Positions 42,643 to 50,739 of a stretch of DNA of 64,000 nucleotides are shown one piece after another. The stretch's first letter is position 1, and every line of letters begins with the position of its first letter. Below the pieces are notes generated by a model. The model was not told where the DNA came from. It did no database searches and worked only from the letters and a program-made list of their open reading frames with translations. Position numbers and translations under genes: made by a program. Origin of the DNA: Acidobacteriota bacterium (GTDB taxonomy: Bacteria; Acidobacteriota; Aminicenantia; Aminicenantales; Saccharicenantaceae); assembly GCA_022711665.1 (NCBI GenBank), contig JAKLEN010000002.1, positions 372,001 to 436,000 of the forward strand, given 5' to 3'.

Positions 42643-45051
42643 TCACTCGACGCGAACGATCCGGATGCCGAACACCATCCCGGTCTCGCGGCCCTCGATC
42701 CCCTCGAATCGGACCGTGACCTTCGCCTTGCCGGCGACGGCCTCGGCGGGAAGAGGATAGGCGACGTCGAAGAAGCCCTCTTTCTCCTGGGGCGCGAGCC
42801 GGGCGATGCGCTGCTCCCCGACCTTCCGGCCGTCGACCAGGACGGCGAAGGCCCGGTCGGCCCGCTCCTCGCGGCTGTAGGTCACGACCAGCTTGAGCGG
42901 CGCCGACGGATCGACGGCCAGATCGAAAGAGAACCAGTCGGCCGCCCGGCGCCCGTACCGGCCGCGGAGCTGGACCGGGGAGGTCTTCCCTCCCTGCTGG
43001 TTGAAGTCGCGTTCGGCCTGCATCTGCCCCGGCTGGGCAAAGGCGACCGTGGCGGTTTCGAGCCCGCGCCGGGCCTCCTCGGCGGCCTTCAGGGACGCCG
43101 CCCGTTCCTCCCACTTCCGCGGGGTCAGAATGTCCCAGTAAGCGGCGTAGACGCGCCGGTGCAGGCGATAGAACGGGACGAGATCGACGTCCCTGTCGCG
43201 GCCGGCGCCGGCGGTCCGGAAGTCCCCGGGCTTCCCCGCGGCGGGCTTGATCCAGCCGTCCGGAGAAGCCTCGGCGGTGACGAAAACGGGCGTCGTCGGC
43301 CACTCGGCCGCCGTGGCGGCCGTGGCCACGGACTCGTCCCGGGGCTGCCGCGCCGGTATGGGGCCTAGGTCGCCGGCCAGGACGAGCGGGCCCCAGAGGA
43401 TGGCCGCCCGGTCGGGACCGCCGGGCAGGGGCTCGAGCCAAAGGGCCTTGGGCAGGGCCACGGTCACAACGTCCCCCGTCCGCCATTTCCGGGACAGGCG
43501 GACATAGGAGCCGGCCGGGCCGGGATCCTGAACGGGGACCCCGTTGACCATGACCGAGAAGCCCTCCCCCGCCCAGTACGGGCGTCGGAGGGCGATGGTG
43601 AAGCGGCGCGGCCGCCGCGACCGTATCGTCAAACGGGCCTCCCCGCCTTCCGGGAAGGTCGTCGCCATGGCCAGGCGGACGCCGGCGGCGCGCCAGTCCG
43701 CCGTCGAGGGCGCGTAAAGGTTCACCCAGAGCGTCCGCCCCGATTCGTAATAGAGCCCGTAGCCGTGCAGGGCATGGCTCTCCATGCCCGACCCGACGCA
43801 GCAGGTGAAGTCCTCCTGCATGTCCTGGTATTCCCGGACGACCCCCTGGCCCACCGGGACCATGTAGCAGGTCGCGCCGTCGGCGGGGTCCATCGAGCCG
43901 AGGATGTGGTTGAAGAGGGCCCGCTCGTGGAAATCGGCGTAGCGGATCTGGGGATCGAGGGCGAACAGCGTCCGCGCCATCTTGATCATGTTGTAGACGT
44001 TGCAGGTCTCGGCCGTACGGCCCTCGATCATGTCGTCGAGCTTGTCCGGCTCGCCGAAGTACTCGTTCCGCCCGTGGCCGCCGGTGGCGAAACTGTGATG
44101 CAGGGCCACGCGGTCCCAGAAGAACCGGGCCGCGGCGCCGTCGGACGGGCGGCCCATGACGATGTAGCGGGCCAGCACGCCCAGGAGCTTGGGAACCTGG
44201 GTATTGCCGTGCTTGCCCCGCAGGATGTCCTCGCCCCGGGCCAGGGGCTCGACGATCGCCCGGTGCTCGAAGCGGTCGGCGAGAGCGAGCCAGCGCCGGT
44301 CGCCCGTGTCGGTAAAGAGGTCCACCAGGACCTCGTTCATGCCGCCGAACTCGGTCCCCAGCATCTTCTGGACCTGGGCGTCATCGAGCCGGGCCAGCAC
44401 CCCTTCGGCCCAGGCCGCGAACCGCGTCTCGACCGCCAGGGCGGCCCGGCTCCCGGCGAAGCGGTAGGCGTCGCGCAGGCCGGCGAAGATCTTGTGCTCG
44501 ACGTACCAGGGCGACCACATGCCGTTGAGGTCGAAGCCGGACGAGCGGATGTCGCCGGCGGCGATCTGGCCGTAGAGGACCTTTCCCGGCGTCCCGGCCC
44601 GGTCGGTCTGGGCGCCGATATAGCCGTCGCCGTGCTTGTCCTGGACGGCCCGCAGATCGGCCACGAGGGCGTCGGCCCGTTCCTTGAACCGTGGATCGCC
44701 CGTGGCCGCGTACATCAGGCTCACGCCGGAGAGGTAATGGCCGGCGATGTGGCCGGTCAGCTGGCGGTCGTCCCCGTCCCAGCCGCCGTATCCGGGGGCC
44801 TTGGGCTCGAGCCCGGCCGCCTTGCGGAGGAAGGCCATCATCCGGTCCGTCGAGAGCGCGAGCAGGTAGGCGGCGTCCTGGTCCTGGGCCTGTTTCAGCG
44901 GGCCTCCGGTCAGGCGCACGTCGCGGAGCGGCAGGGGGTGGGCCTTCGAGGCGACGGCCGGCTCGACCGGCCCGGAGGCGGCCGCCAGGGACAAGGGCAT
45001 CATCACCAGGGCCGTCAGACGAACGAAATTCCAAGCGAACGGCTTGTTCAT
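42643..45051 (-). CDS. Secreted GH127-like (DUF1680) glycoside hydrolase
   Basis: An 802-residue exported enzyme of the beta-L-arabinofuranosidase type. The signal RLTALVMMPLSLAAASG is followed by VRLTGGPLKQAQDQDAAYLL and an (alpha/alpha)6 catalytic domain (GYGGWDGDDRQLTGHIAGHY, HGDGYIGA). Metal/catalytic residues of the family are visible: Glu and Cys in GRTAETCNVYNM and the Cys417-Cys418 pair in DFTCCVGSGMESHA. C-terminal beta domains follow (VRLSRKWRTGDVVTVALPK, LKLVVTYSREERADRAFAVL). Substrate is probably an arabinose-containing polymer or glycoprotein, but DUF1680 covers several activities. The ATG at 45051 follows GAGG; a TATAAT lies at 45088-45093. Confidence 0.87.
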   Translation of the reverse strand: MNKPFAWNFVRLTALVMMPLSLAAASGPVEPAVASKAHPLPLRDVRLTGGPLKQAQDQDAAYLLALSTDRMMAFLRKAAGLEPKAPGYGGWDGDDRQLTGHIAGHYLSGVSLMYAATGDPRFKERADALVADLRAVQDKHGDGYIGAQTDRAGTPGKVLYGQIAAGDIRSSGFDLNGMWSPWYVEHKIFAGLRDAYRFAGSRAALAVETRFAAWAEGVLARLDDAQVQKMLGTEFGGMNEVLVDLFTDTGDRRWLALADRFEHRAIVEPLARGEDILRGKHGNTQVPKLLGVLARYIVMGRPSDGAAARFFWDRVALHHSFATGGHGRNEYFGEPDKLDDMIEGRTAETCNVYNMIKMARTLFALDPQIRYADFHERALFNHILGSMDPADGATCYMVPVGQGVVREYQDMQEDFTCCVGSGMESHALHGYGLYYESGRTLWVNLYAPSTADWRAAGVRLAMATTFPEGGEARLTIRSRRPRRFTIALRRPYWAGEGFSVMVNGVPVQDPGPAGSYVRLSRKWRTGDVVTVALPKALWLEPLPGGPDRAAILWGPLVLAGDLGPIPARQPRDESVATAATAAEWPTTPVFVTAEASPDGWIKPAAGKPGDFRTAGAGRDRDVDLVPFYRLHRRVYAAYWDILTPRKWEERAASLKAAEEARRGLETATVAFAQPGQMQAERDFNQQGGKTSPVQLRGRYGRRAADWFSFDLAVDPSAPLKLVVTYSREERADRAFAVLVDGRKVGEQRIARLAPQEKEGFFDVAYPLPAEAVAGKAKVTVRFEGIEGRETGMVFGIRIVRVE

Positions 45052-45087
45052 GATCACCTCGCTCGGCCGAAAGGTCGACCGTGTCTC

Positions 45088-45093
45088 ATTATA
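45088..45093 (-). promoter_or_regulatory. -10 box of the GH127-like gene
   Basis: TATAAT on the minus strand, 36 bases before the ATG at 45051. No clear -35 hexamer. Confidence 0.4.
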
Positions 45094-45127
45094 CTCTGCG
45101 GGCGCCGGGCCAGCCGCCGGCCCGCGA

Positions 45128-45889
45128 TCAGGGCTTCAGGGCCACGGCCAGCATCTCGAAGTCGTCCGGCGTCAGCCGGTCCGAACGGCTGAAGGCGCCC
45201 AGCCTGGCGCCGAAGATCCCGGCCGAGGCGAACCCGGCCTGCTTGAGGAGCCAGGTCAGCTCGGAGGGGATGTACCAGCGCTCGTCGCAGTCGATCTCGA
45301 TCGCGCGGCCGTGGTCGTCGCGGGCCTTGAGCCGGGAGCGCATGCGGAAGGTCATCAGGTCGAAGTCATGGGCCTCGGTGGCCGCCTCGGACTCGCCCTT
45401 GCTTTCGTTCTCGAACCGGCCGACCGACCGGTGCAGGGGAAAGAGGCCGTTGAGGGTGGTCATGACCAGCGTGCCCCGGGGGCGAAGGATCCGGGCCGCG
45501 CCGCGCAGGATCTCGAAGTTCATCTCGTCGGTTTCCATGAGCGGGAAGGCCCCTTCGCAGATCATGACGGCCAGCCCGAACTCCGGTCCGAAGGGCAGGG
45601 CCCGGGCGTCGGCGACCCGGAAGTCGGGGGCCACGCCGGCCGCTGCGGCCTTGGCCCGGGCCCGGTCGATCTGGGACGGCGACAGGTCGACGCCGGTCAC
45701 CTTGTAGCCGCGGCGGGCCATCTCGATGGCATGCCGGCCGGTGCCGCAGCCGATGTCGAGGATGGGGACCGAGCGGTCGCCGTCGATCTCGGATTCGAAG
45801 AAGTCGCATTCGCCGGCCGTGCCCCGGGTGAAGGATTCCTTGTCATAGCCCTCGGCATAGTCGGCGAACAGGGCTTCGTACCATTTCAT
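45128..45889 (-). CDS. SAM-dependent class I methyltransferase
   Basis: A 253-residue cytoplasmic methyltransferase of unknown substrate. The SAM-binding motif I is ILDIGCGTGRHAIEMARRGY, the acidic end of strand 2 is VTGVDLSPSQID, motif II/III segments are FRVADARALPFGPEFGLAVM and AARILRPRGTLVMTTLN. The WYIPSELTWLLKQAGF segment near the C-terminus is common in Methyltransf_11/25 proteins. GGAGAGCGCC precedes the ATG. It has a well-defined promoter (45970-45998) and appears to be a single-gene unit; neighbours give no clue to the substrate. Confidence 0.85.
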   Translation of the reverse strand: MKWYEALFADYAEGYDKESFTRGTAGECDFFESEIDGDRSVPILDIGCGTGRHAIEMARRGYKVTGVDLSPSQIDRARAKAAAAGVAPDFRVADARALPFGPEFGLAVMICEGAFPLMETDEMNFEILRGAARILRPRGTLVMTTLNGLFPLHRSVGRFENESKGESEAATEAHDFDLMTFRMRSRLKARDDHGRAIEIDCDERWYIPSELTWLLKQAGFASAGIFGARLGAFSRSDRLTPDDFEMLAVALKP

Positions 45890-45969
45890 GGCGGCGCTCT
45901 CCGGGACGTCATTCCTGCGGGCCCGACGCCGGGCCGCCCGCGGGCGGCGGCAGCCGGGCGCGCGAACGG

Positions 45970-45998
45970 AAGATAGCCCGGAGCCGGGCGGGAGTCAA
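45970..45998 (-). promoter_or_regulatory. Promoter of the methyltransferase gene
   Basis: Minus-strand TTGACT (45993-45998), 17-base spacer, TATCTT (45970-45975); leader about 75 bases. Confidence 0.6.
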
Positions 45999-46113
45999 GC
46001 GCCCGCTTGCCGTCGGCAGCCTGCGCAGGGGCGAACCCGGCGCGAGATCGAGTCCAGGAGCCCGATGACGGCCGGGTTCACCACCTCGGGATGCTCGGCC
46101 CGGGGACAGCGGC
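45995..46113 (-). pseudogene. Possible C-terminal remnant of an alpha/beta-hydrolase gene
   Basis: Minus-strand frame ending at 45995 reads AEHPEVVNPAVIGLLDSI before an unrelated tail. That resembles the last helix of alpha/beta-hydrolases (..HPEEVN..LLDFL). No catalytic part is present and the frame has no start of its own; it lies between the stop of the TIGR03545 gene and the methyltransferase promoter. The match is short and could be chance. Confidence 0.22.
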
Positions 46114-46116
46114 CGG

Positions 46117-47946
46117 CTATTTCCACTTCTTCAGGAGGTCGTTCAGGCGCTTGGTCAGGCCGTCGAGCTCGAGGCCGCAGGCGTCGAGGCCCTTGACGCC
46201 CGCGCCGAGCTTGGCCAGCGGCTCCGAGATCCTGTCGCTGATCGCCGCCTTCAGGTCTCGCTCCAACCCCGCCATCTGGTCGCGGACCACCGCGCCGACC
46301 GCGTTCTTGAGAAGGTCGTCGATGTCCGACCTGACCTTGACGTCGAAGTTGTCCTCGGCGCCCGTGACCTCGGCCGAGACGTTCAGGTTGGAGACGGACA
46401 GGAGGGCCGTCCGGATGGCCGCGTCCACCCTTCCGGCCAGGCCCTGGCGCGCCGCCTTCTGCTCGACCGCCAGGCGGATCCCCCGCAGCCCGGCCGCGAT
46501 CCTGGCGGAGATCGTCCCCTTCTCCAGGGTCGCGCCGACGTCCAGGTCCACCAGGCCTTCCGTCATGGTAACGGGCAGGGCCTGGCTCGTCGAGAGCGTC
46601 AGGCCGCTGGCCCGGAAACCCCGGACCCGGATATCCAGGACGTCCTTCCGCGTGGCGGGTCGGGTCCGATCGAAGACGCCTTCGATCAGGGCCGATTTGA
46701 GGCCCTTGAGGTTCTCGCCCGAGAAGCGGAACTTGAGCGGCCGGCCGAGGATATCCTGGTCGGGCGTCAGGTTCTCGATCCGGCCGGCGAAGTCCCCGGC
46801 CGGCAGGCTGATCGAGACGCTGACCAGGCGGGCCAGGAAATCGGGCAGGGGGTTGTCCTCGCGGAAGCGGACGTCCATCCCCTTGGCCCGGAGCGGCTTG
46901 ACGACGTCCTTGCCCTTGACCTGGGTCTTGATCCGGTCGATGAGGGGCGCCAGCCGGTCGTTCCAGCGGAGCGCGGAAGAGACCTGGCCGGCGATCTTCC
47001 CGCCGAACAGGAGCCGGCTGATGTTGGCCAGCCCCGACGACGTCAGGGAATATTTCTCGATGAGCTTCCGGGCGTCGCCCGCGACCAGCCCGGGCGCGTC
47101 CGTGACGATCTGCCTGAGGGCGCCGGCGTCGGCGCTGAACTCGTCCTTGGCCGAGGCGATGACTTTGAGGTCCGCCCGGACCTGTTTCTGCAGGGCGACG
47201 ACGTCCTTGGCCCCGCCGAGGATGTTGCCGAGCGAAGCCTTGCCCTTCCGGGCCTTGAGCTCCTCGTACATCTTCTGGTACTTGTCCGGGTCGGCGGCCG
47301 CCTTGAGCTCTTTGACCTTCCCGTCCCACTTGGCCCTGGCCTTTTCGCTCCGGTCGACGGCCCCGGTGATCAGCTGGAGCGACGGCAGGCCGGCCTTCTC
47401 CTCCTCGAAGACCTCCTTGACGTTGGGGATGACGAACGAGGGCAGCTCCATCAGCTGCTGGACGACGCTCGGCCCTTCGGACTTGGCGACGAACCCGGGG
47501 GTCCGGCGCGGCGAGTTCAGCTTGACGCCCTCGACGCGCATCTCGTCGACGATGATCTTGTGGCGGAGGGCGTTCGGGCCGTCCATATGGAAGGAGATCC
47601 GCCCGGCCTCGAAGATGTTGGTCGCCGGCGCGTTCGGATTCGTGACCTGGAGCCGCGAGAGGGTGACGCCCAGCGGCGAGAGCGAGACGCGGGCCGCGTC
47701 AAGATCGACTTCGGCGCCGACGATGGCCGCGCCGGTCTTCTCGACGGCCCGTTCGGTCAGGCCGTTGAGGAAGAGCAGCCAGAAGGCCGCCAGCAGGGCG
47801 CAGACGGCGAAGAAGACGGCGATGCCCTGCCAGCGGACGAGCCCCGATCTCTTCCGCTCCTTCCGCTCCTTCCGGCCTTTCCCGGCGGGCGCCGCCGGGG
47901 CGCTCGTCTCCGGCTCCTGGACCCTGGCGTTGTCCGGAGTCGTCAT
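46117..47946 (-). CDS. TIGR03545-family AsmA-like membrane-anchored protein
   Basis: A 609-residue protein with a basic cytoplasmic N-terminus (GRKERKERKRSGLVRW), one membrane helix (IAVFFAVCALLAAFWLLFL) and a long extracytoplasmic region with AsmA/DUF748-like beta repeats (VDLDAARVSLSPLGVTLSRL, FHMDGPNALRHKIIVDEMRV) interrupted by helical segments (residues about 180-330). It matches my memory of TIGR03545, nearly always paired with a TIGR03546 gene, here the directly upstream gene overlapping by four bases. AsmA-like proteins are thought to move lipids between membranes; that role here is inference. Confidence 0.8.
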   Translation of the reverse strand: MTTPDNARVQEPETSAPAAPAGKGRKERKERKRSGLVRWQGIAVFFAVCALLAAFWLLFLNGLTERAVEKTGAAIVGAEVDLDAARVSLSPLGVTLSRLQVTNPNAPATNIFEAGRISFHMDGPNALRHKIIVDEMRVEGVKLNSPRRTPGFVAKSEGPSVVQQLMELPSFVIPNVKEVFEEEKAGLPSLQLITGAVDRSEKARAKWDGKVKELKAAADPDKYQKMYEELKARKGKASLGNILGGAKDVVALQKQVRADLKVIASAKDEFSADAGALRQIVTDAPGLVAGDARKLIEKYSLTSSGLANISRLLFGGKIAGQVSSALRWNDRLAPLIDRIKTQVKGKDVVKPLRAKGMDVRFREDNPLPDFLARLVSVSISLPAGDFAGRIENLTPDQDILGRPLKFRFSGENLKGLKSALIEGVFDRTRPATRKDVLDIRVRGFRASGLTLSTSQALPVTMTEGLVDLDVGATLEKGTISARIAAGLRGIRLAVEQKAARQGLAGRVDAAIRTALLSVSNLNVSAEVTGAEDNFDVKVRSDIDDLLKNAVGAVVRDQMAGLERDLKAAISDRISEPLAKLGAGVKGLDACGLELDGLTKRLNDLLKKWK

Positions 47947-48464
47947 GACAGGCCTCCCCACTCCTTGAGGCTTTGGTATCGTTGATAGAGATCGTTGCCC
48001 TTGATGAGCTTCATGATCCTCAGCTTCTGGACCCGGGCGTAGACGTGCTTGCGGTAGTAGCGGACACAGGCGTTGAAAAGGAAGTAAAGCGGCACGAACA
48101 GGGCCAGGCCGGAGAAGAGGGCGCCCATGACGACCGTGTTGTTGAAGCGCTCGACCCGCCACATCGTGGCGTTATAGAAGGCCGTCCACAGCGTCTCCAG
48201 GCCGGGAACGGTCAGCAGGGCCAGGCCCAGCTTGTGGAACAGCGGGTCGAGGAAATAGCCGATGCCGGAGAAGAGAAACCCGCCCAGCAGGAAGGCCGAG
48301 AGGTTGATGCGGAAGAAAAGGATCAGGAACAGGATGACGACGTTGTGGACGCTGAACTTCGGCGTGAAGGCGACGATGACCGAGAAGCAGAGCCCCAGCG
48401 AGATCTGGGCCGGGTGCGTCTCGGAGTTGAGGACCTTGAGGATCTTGATGATGGCCTGGATCAT
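47943..48464 (-). CDS. TIGR03546-family (DUF2062-like) membrane protein
   Basis: A 173-residue membrane protein with about three to four hydrophobic segments. IIKILKVLNSETHPAQISLG and VIVAFTPKFSVHNVVILFLI are characteristic of TIGR03546, related to DUF2062. The C-terminus (YARVQKLRIMKLIKGNDLYQ) is basic. The ATG at 48464 was chosen because GGAGG lies eight bases upstream; a GTG at 48473 overlaps that site. It forms a two-gene operon with the TIGR03545 gene (four-base overlap), transcribed from a promoter at 48491-48520. The pair probably acts at the envelope. Confidence 0.82.
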   Translation of the reverse strand: MIQAIIKILKVLNSETHPAQISLGLCFSVIVAFTPKFSVHNVVILFLILFFRINLSAFLLGGFLFSGIGYFLDPLFHKLGLALLTVPGLETLWTAFYNATMWRVERFNNTVVMGALFSGLALFVPLYFLFNACVRYYRKHVYARVQKLRIMKLIKGNDLYQRYQSLKEWGGLS

Positions 48465-48490
48465 GGGCGACACCTCCGGGGGTCGCCGAA

Positions 48491-48520
48491 ATCATATGCT
48501 CCGCGCGGACGGCGTGTCAA
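48491..48520 (-). promoter_or_regulatory. Promoter of the TIGR03546-TIGR03545 operon
   Basis: Minus-strand TTGACA (48515-48520), 18-base spacer, TATGAT (48491-48496), 27 bases before the ATG at 48464. Confidence 0.65.
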
Positions 48521-48576
48521 TGACCCCGCGAGGGCTCTCCCCCTCAGGACCTCCCGGAGGGCCGGCCGGCCGGCGC

Positions 48577-48603
48577 GAGAGGAAATCCCGGAAACGGGAG
48601 AAG
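48577..48603. repeat. Single arm of the dispersed inverted repeat (copy C)
   Basis: The sequence ending ATCCCGGAAACGGGAGAAG matches the right arm of copies A (8560-8586) and B (23755-23776). The opposite arm (around 48531-48560) is degenerate. It lies between the divergent TIGR03546 and TetR promoters. Confidence 0.45.
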
Positions 48604-48618
48604 TTTTCCGGTGCGTTG

Positions 48619-48646
48619 TTGACAACTTTCAAATAAGTGCTATGAT
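48619..48646 (+). promoter_or_regulatory. Promoter of the TetR-RND efflux operon, with palindrome at the -35
   Basis: TTGACA (48619-48624), 16-base spacer, TATGAT (48641-48646). The -35 lies inside the palindrome GTTGACAAC (48618-48626), a possible binding site for the TetR-type product. The leader is about 75 bases with GGGAGGG before the ATG at 48727. Confidence 0.65.
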
Positions 48647-48726
48647 GGCCGACTAAATGACCGAGAGTCAGAAATTGACCGGCGTCCAGATATGGCATAC
48701 CGGCGCCGGGAGGGTAGGGTTCACCG

Positions 48727-50706
48727 ATGAGCATCGCCGATCGCCGCGAACGGGACAAGAAGATGCGCCAGGACAGCATCATCGATGCTGCCGAGAAGCT
48801 TTTCTTCGTCAAGGGGTTCGGCGCCACGACCATCGACGAGATCGCCGAGGCCGCGGAACTGAGCAAGGGCGCGATTTACCTCTACTTTAAGAACAAGGAA
48901 GAGATCTACGTCGCTATCGCCCGCCGCGCCATGCGCCTCCTGATCGAGACGCTCCGCGAGTTCTCCGCCAAGGCTGCGACCGGGCATGACAAGCTCCGGG
49001 CCCTGGGTCAGGCCATGCTGACGTTTTACCGATCCCATCCCAACCATTTCAAGGCCATGTTCTATCAGAATCAGAGCGCTTCCCGTCCCTTCCCGGAGAT
49101 CGACCGCACGGATCCCCTGGTCAAGACACTCGTTCGGGACAAGGAAGAGATCTTCGCCCTCAACCTCGACCTGGTCAAGAGCGGCATCGCCGACGGGACG
49201 TTCAGGGCCGGCGCCGATCCGGTCAAGACGACCCTCATCCTGATGGGCATGATCCTCGGCCTGATCCGCATGGCCTGCGTCGAGGAGCAGTTCCTGGCCG
49301 AGGAGTTCGGCCTGACCGGCGAGGACCTGATCAAGGAAGCCTTCGAATCCTTCGGCCCCCCGCCGGGGCCCCGGCCGGAGGGCCCGAAGGGGGCCTGGGC
49401 CCCTCCGCCCCGATCCGTCGAGACCGGCAGAATCATCACGATCCCTGGAGAACGAACCATGATCAATAGTTATACGGACCGTCCCGGGACCGCGGGAGAT
49501 CCCCGCGGCAGAGAAAGGAGTACCTCCATGAGCCGCACGTCTTCGAATCCCAAGCTTCGCCGCCTGCCCGCGCTGGCCTTGATCGCCCTGGTCGCCCTGG
49601 CCGCCGCCTGCAAGTCCAAACCCATGCCGGCCGCCGGGCCCGCCGAGGTCGCCGTCGCCACGCTCCGGACGGAACGGCTGGCGTTGACCACCGAGCTGCC
49701 CGGCCGCACGTCGGCCTTCCTGGTCGCCGAGATCCGGCCCCAGGTCAACGGCATCCTCCAGAAGCGCCTGTTCACGGAAGGCGCGGACGTCCGGGCCGGC
49801 AGCGTCCTCTACCAGATCGATCCCGCCCCCTACCAGGCGGCCTTCGAGCAGGCCAAGGCCGCCCTGGCCGTGGCCGAAGCCAGGATCCCGGCGGCCCGCT
49901 CGCGCGCCGAACGGTTCAAGAACCTCGCCGCCATCAACGCCGTCGGCCAGCAGGACTATGACGACGCGGTCTCGGCCCTCCAGACGGCCGAGGCCGGCGC
50001 GGAGTCCGCCCGGGCGGCCCTGGAGAACGCCAAGATCAATCTCGGCTATACGCCCATCAAGTCGCCCATCTCCGGCCGCATCGGCCGTTCCAGCGTCACG
50101 GTCGGCGCCCTGGTCAACGCCTACCAGGGCGCGCCCCTGGCCGTCGTCCAGCAGCTCGATCCCATCTACGTGGACGTCATCCAGTCCAGCGCCGAGGTCC
50201 TCCGACTGCGGCGGGATCTGGAAAGCGGCGAGCTGCGGCAGGACCAGGAAGCCCAGAGCAGGGTCCGGCTGAAACTCGAGGACGGGACGCCCTACCCGCT
50301 CGAGGGCGCCCTCCAGTTCAGGGACATCACCGTCGACCCGACCACGGGATCGGTGATCCTGCGGGCCGTCTTCCCCAACCCCGACAAGCTCCTGCTGCCC
50401 GGCATGTTCGTGCGGGCGATCGTCGAGGAAGGCATTAACGACCGGGCCCTGCTCGTTCCCCAGCAGGGGGTCAGCCGCGACACGAAGGGCAATCCCTACG
50501 CCCTGGTCGTCAACGGCCAGGGACAGGTCGAGCAGCGGCCGCTCGAGCTCGACCGGGCCATCGGGGACCGGTGGCTCGTCGGCAAGGGGCTCGTTGCCGG
50601 CGACCAGGTCATCGTCGAAGGCCAGCTGAGGGTCCGGCCCGGCATGGCCGTTCAGATCGCCGCCCCGGCGGCGGCCCCGGCGGCGGCCAGCGCCGCCGCG
50701 AAATAG
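48727..50706 (+). CDS. TetR regulator in continuous frame with RND periplasmic adaptor (659-residue fusion ORF)
   Basis: Residues 1 to about 215 are a TetR/AcrR regulator: RQDSIIDAAEKLFFVKGFGA, TTIDEIAEAAELSKGAIYLY and FKNKEEIYVAIARRA form the helix-turn-helix domain, with a ligand-binding domain after it. The same frame runs on, without a stop codon, through a Pro/Gly-rich stretch (residues 213-250) into a lipoprotein signal and an AcrA-like adaptor. Either the stop of tetR has been lost and a true fusion is made, or two proteins come from one frame by internal initiation at 49528 (listed separately), or at ATG 49459 that follows GGAG. A stop in another frame (TAG within CAATAGTT near 49465) shows how a small frameshift could remove a boundary. 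Confidence 0.75.
   Translation: MSIADRRERDKKMRQDSIIDAAEKLFFVKGFGATTIDEIAEAAELSKGAIYLYFKNKEEIYVAIARRAMRLLIETLREFSAKAATGHDKLRALGQAMLTFYRSHPNHFKAMFYQNQSASRPFPEIDRTDPLVKTLVRDKEEIFALNLDLVKSGIADGTFRAGADPVKTTLILMGMILGLIRMACVEEQFLAEEFGLTGEDLIKEAFESFGPPPGPRPEGPKGAWAPPPRSVETGRIITIPGERTMINSYTDRPGTAGDPRGRERSTSMSRTSSNPKLRRLPALALIALVALAAACKSKPMPAAGPAEVAVATLRTERLALTTELPGRTSAFLVAEIRPQVNGILQKRLFTEGADVRAGSVLYQIDPAPYQAAFEQAKAALAVAEARIPAARSRAERFKNLAAINAVGQQDYDDAVSALQTAEAGAESARAALENAKINLGYTPIKSPISGRIGRSSVTVGALVNAYQGAPLAVVQQLDPIYVDVIQSSAEVLRLRRDLESGELRQDQEAQSRVRLKLEDGTPYPLEGALQFRDITVDPTTGSVILRAVFPNPDKLLLPGMFVRAIVEEGINDRALLVPQQGVSRDTKGNPYALVVNGQGQVEQRPLELDRAIGDRWLVGKGLVAGDQVIVEGQLRVRPGMAVQIAAPAAAPAAASAAAK
49490..49508 (+). 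other. Hairpin just before the internal adaptor start
   Basis: CCGCGGG (49490-49496), loop AGATC, CCCGCGG (49502-49508): a 7-bp perfect GC stem ending five bases before the GAAAGGAG ribosome-binding site. It could modulate initiation of the adaptor or its coupling to TetR translation. Confidence 0.45.
49528..50706 (+). CDS. RND efflux periplasmic adaptor lipoprotein (AcrA/MexA-like), internal start
   Basis: From the ATG at 49528 the product is 392 residues: signal LPALALIALVALAAAC with lipidated Cys at about residue 27, then RTERLALTTELPGRTSAFLV, a lipoyl/barrel-sandwich domain (EIRPQVNGILQKRLFTEGAD, GSVLYQIDPAPYQAAFEQAK), a coiled hairpin (residues about 110-170) and the beta-barrel/membrane-proximal domains (LDPIYVDVIQSSAEVLRL, FRDITVDPTTGSVILRAVFP). 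GAAAGGAG lies seven bases upstream. It links the RND pump encoded next to the outer-membrane factor. The C-terminus is Ala-rich (APAAAPAAASAAAK). The reading frame upstream is open into tetR. Confidence 0.85.
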   Translation: MSRTSSNPKLRRLPALALIALVALAAACKSKPMPAAGPAEVAVATLRTERLALTTELPGRTSAFLVAEIRPQVNGILQKRLFTEGADVRAGSVLYQIDPAPYQAAFEQAKAALAVAEARIPAARSRAERFKNLAAINAVGQQDYDDAVSALQTAEAGAESARAALENAKINLGYTPIKSPISGRIGRSSVTVGALVNAYQGAPLAVVQQLDPIYVDVIQSSAEVLRLRRDLESGELRQDQEAQSRVRLKLEDGTPYPLEGALQFRDITVDPTTGSVILRAVFPNPDKLLLPGMFVRAIVEEGINDRALLVPQQGVSRDTKGNPYALVVNGQGQVEQRPLELDRAIGDRWLVGKGLVAGDQVIVEGQLRVRPGMAVQIAAPAAAPAAASAAAK

Positions 50707-50739
50707 CCGGCGGCGGACCCGATTCGACGGAGATCCGAG

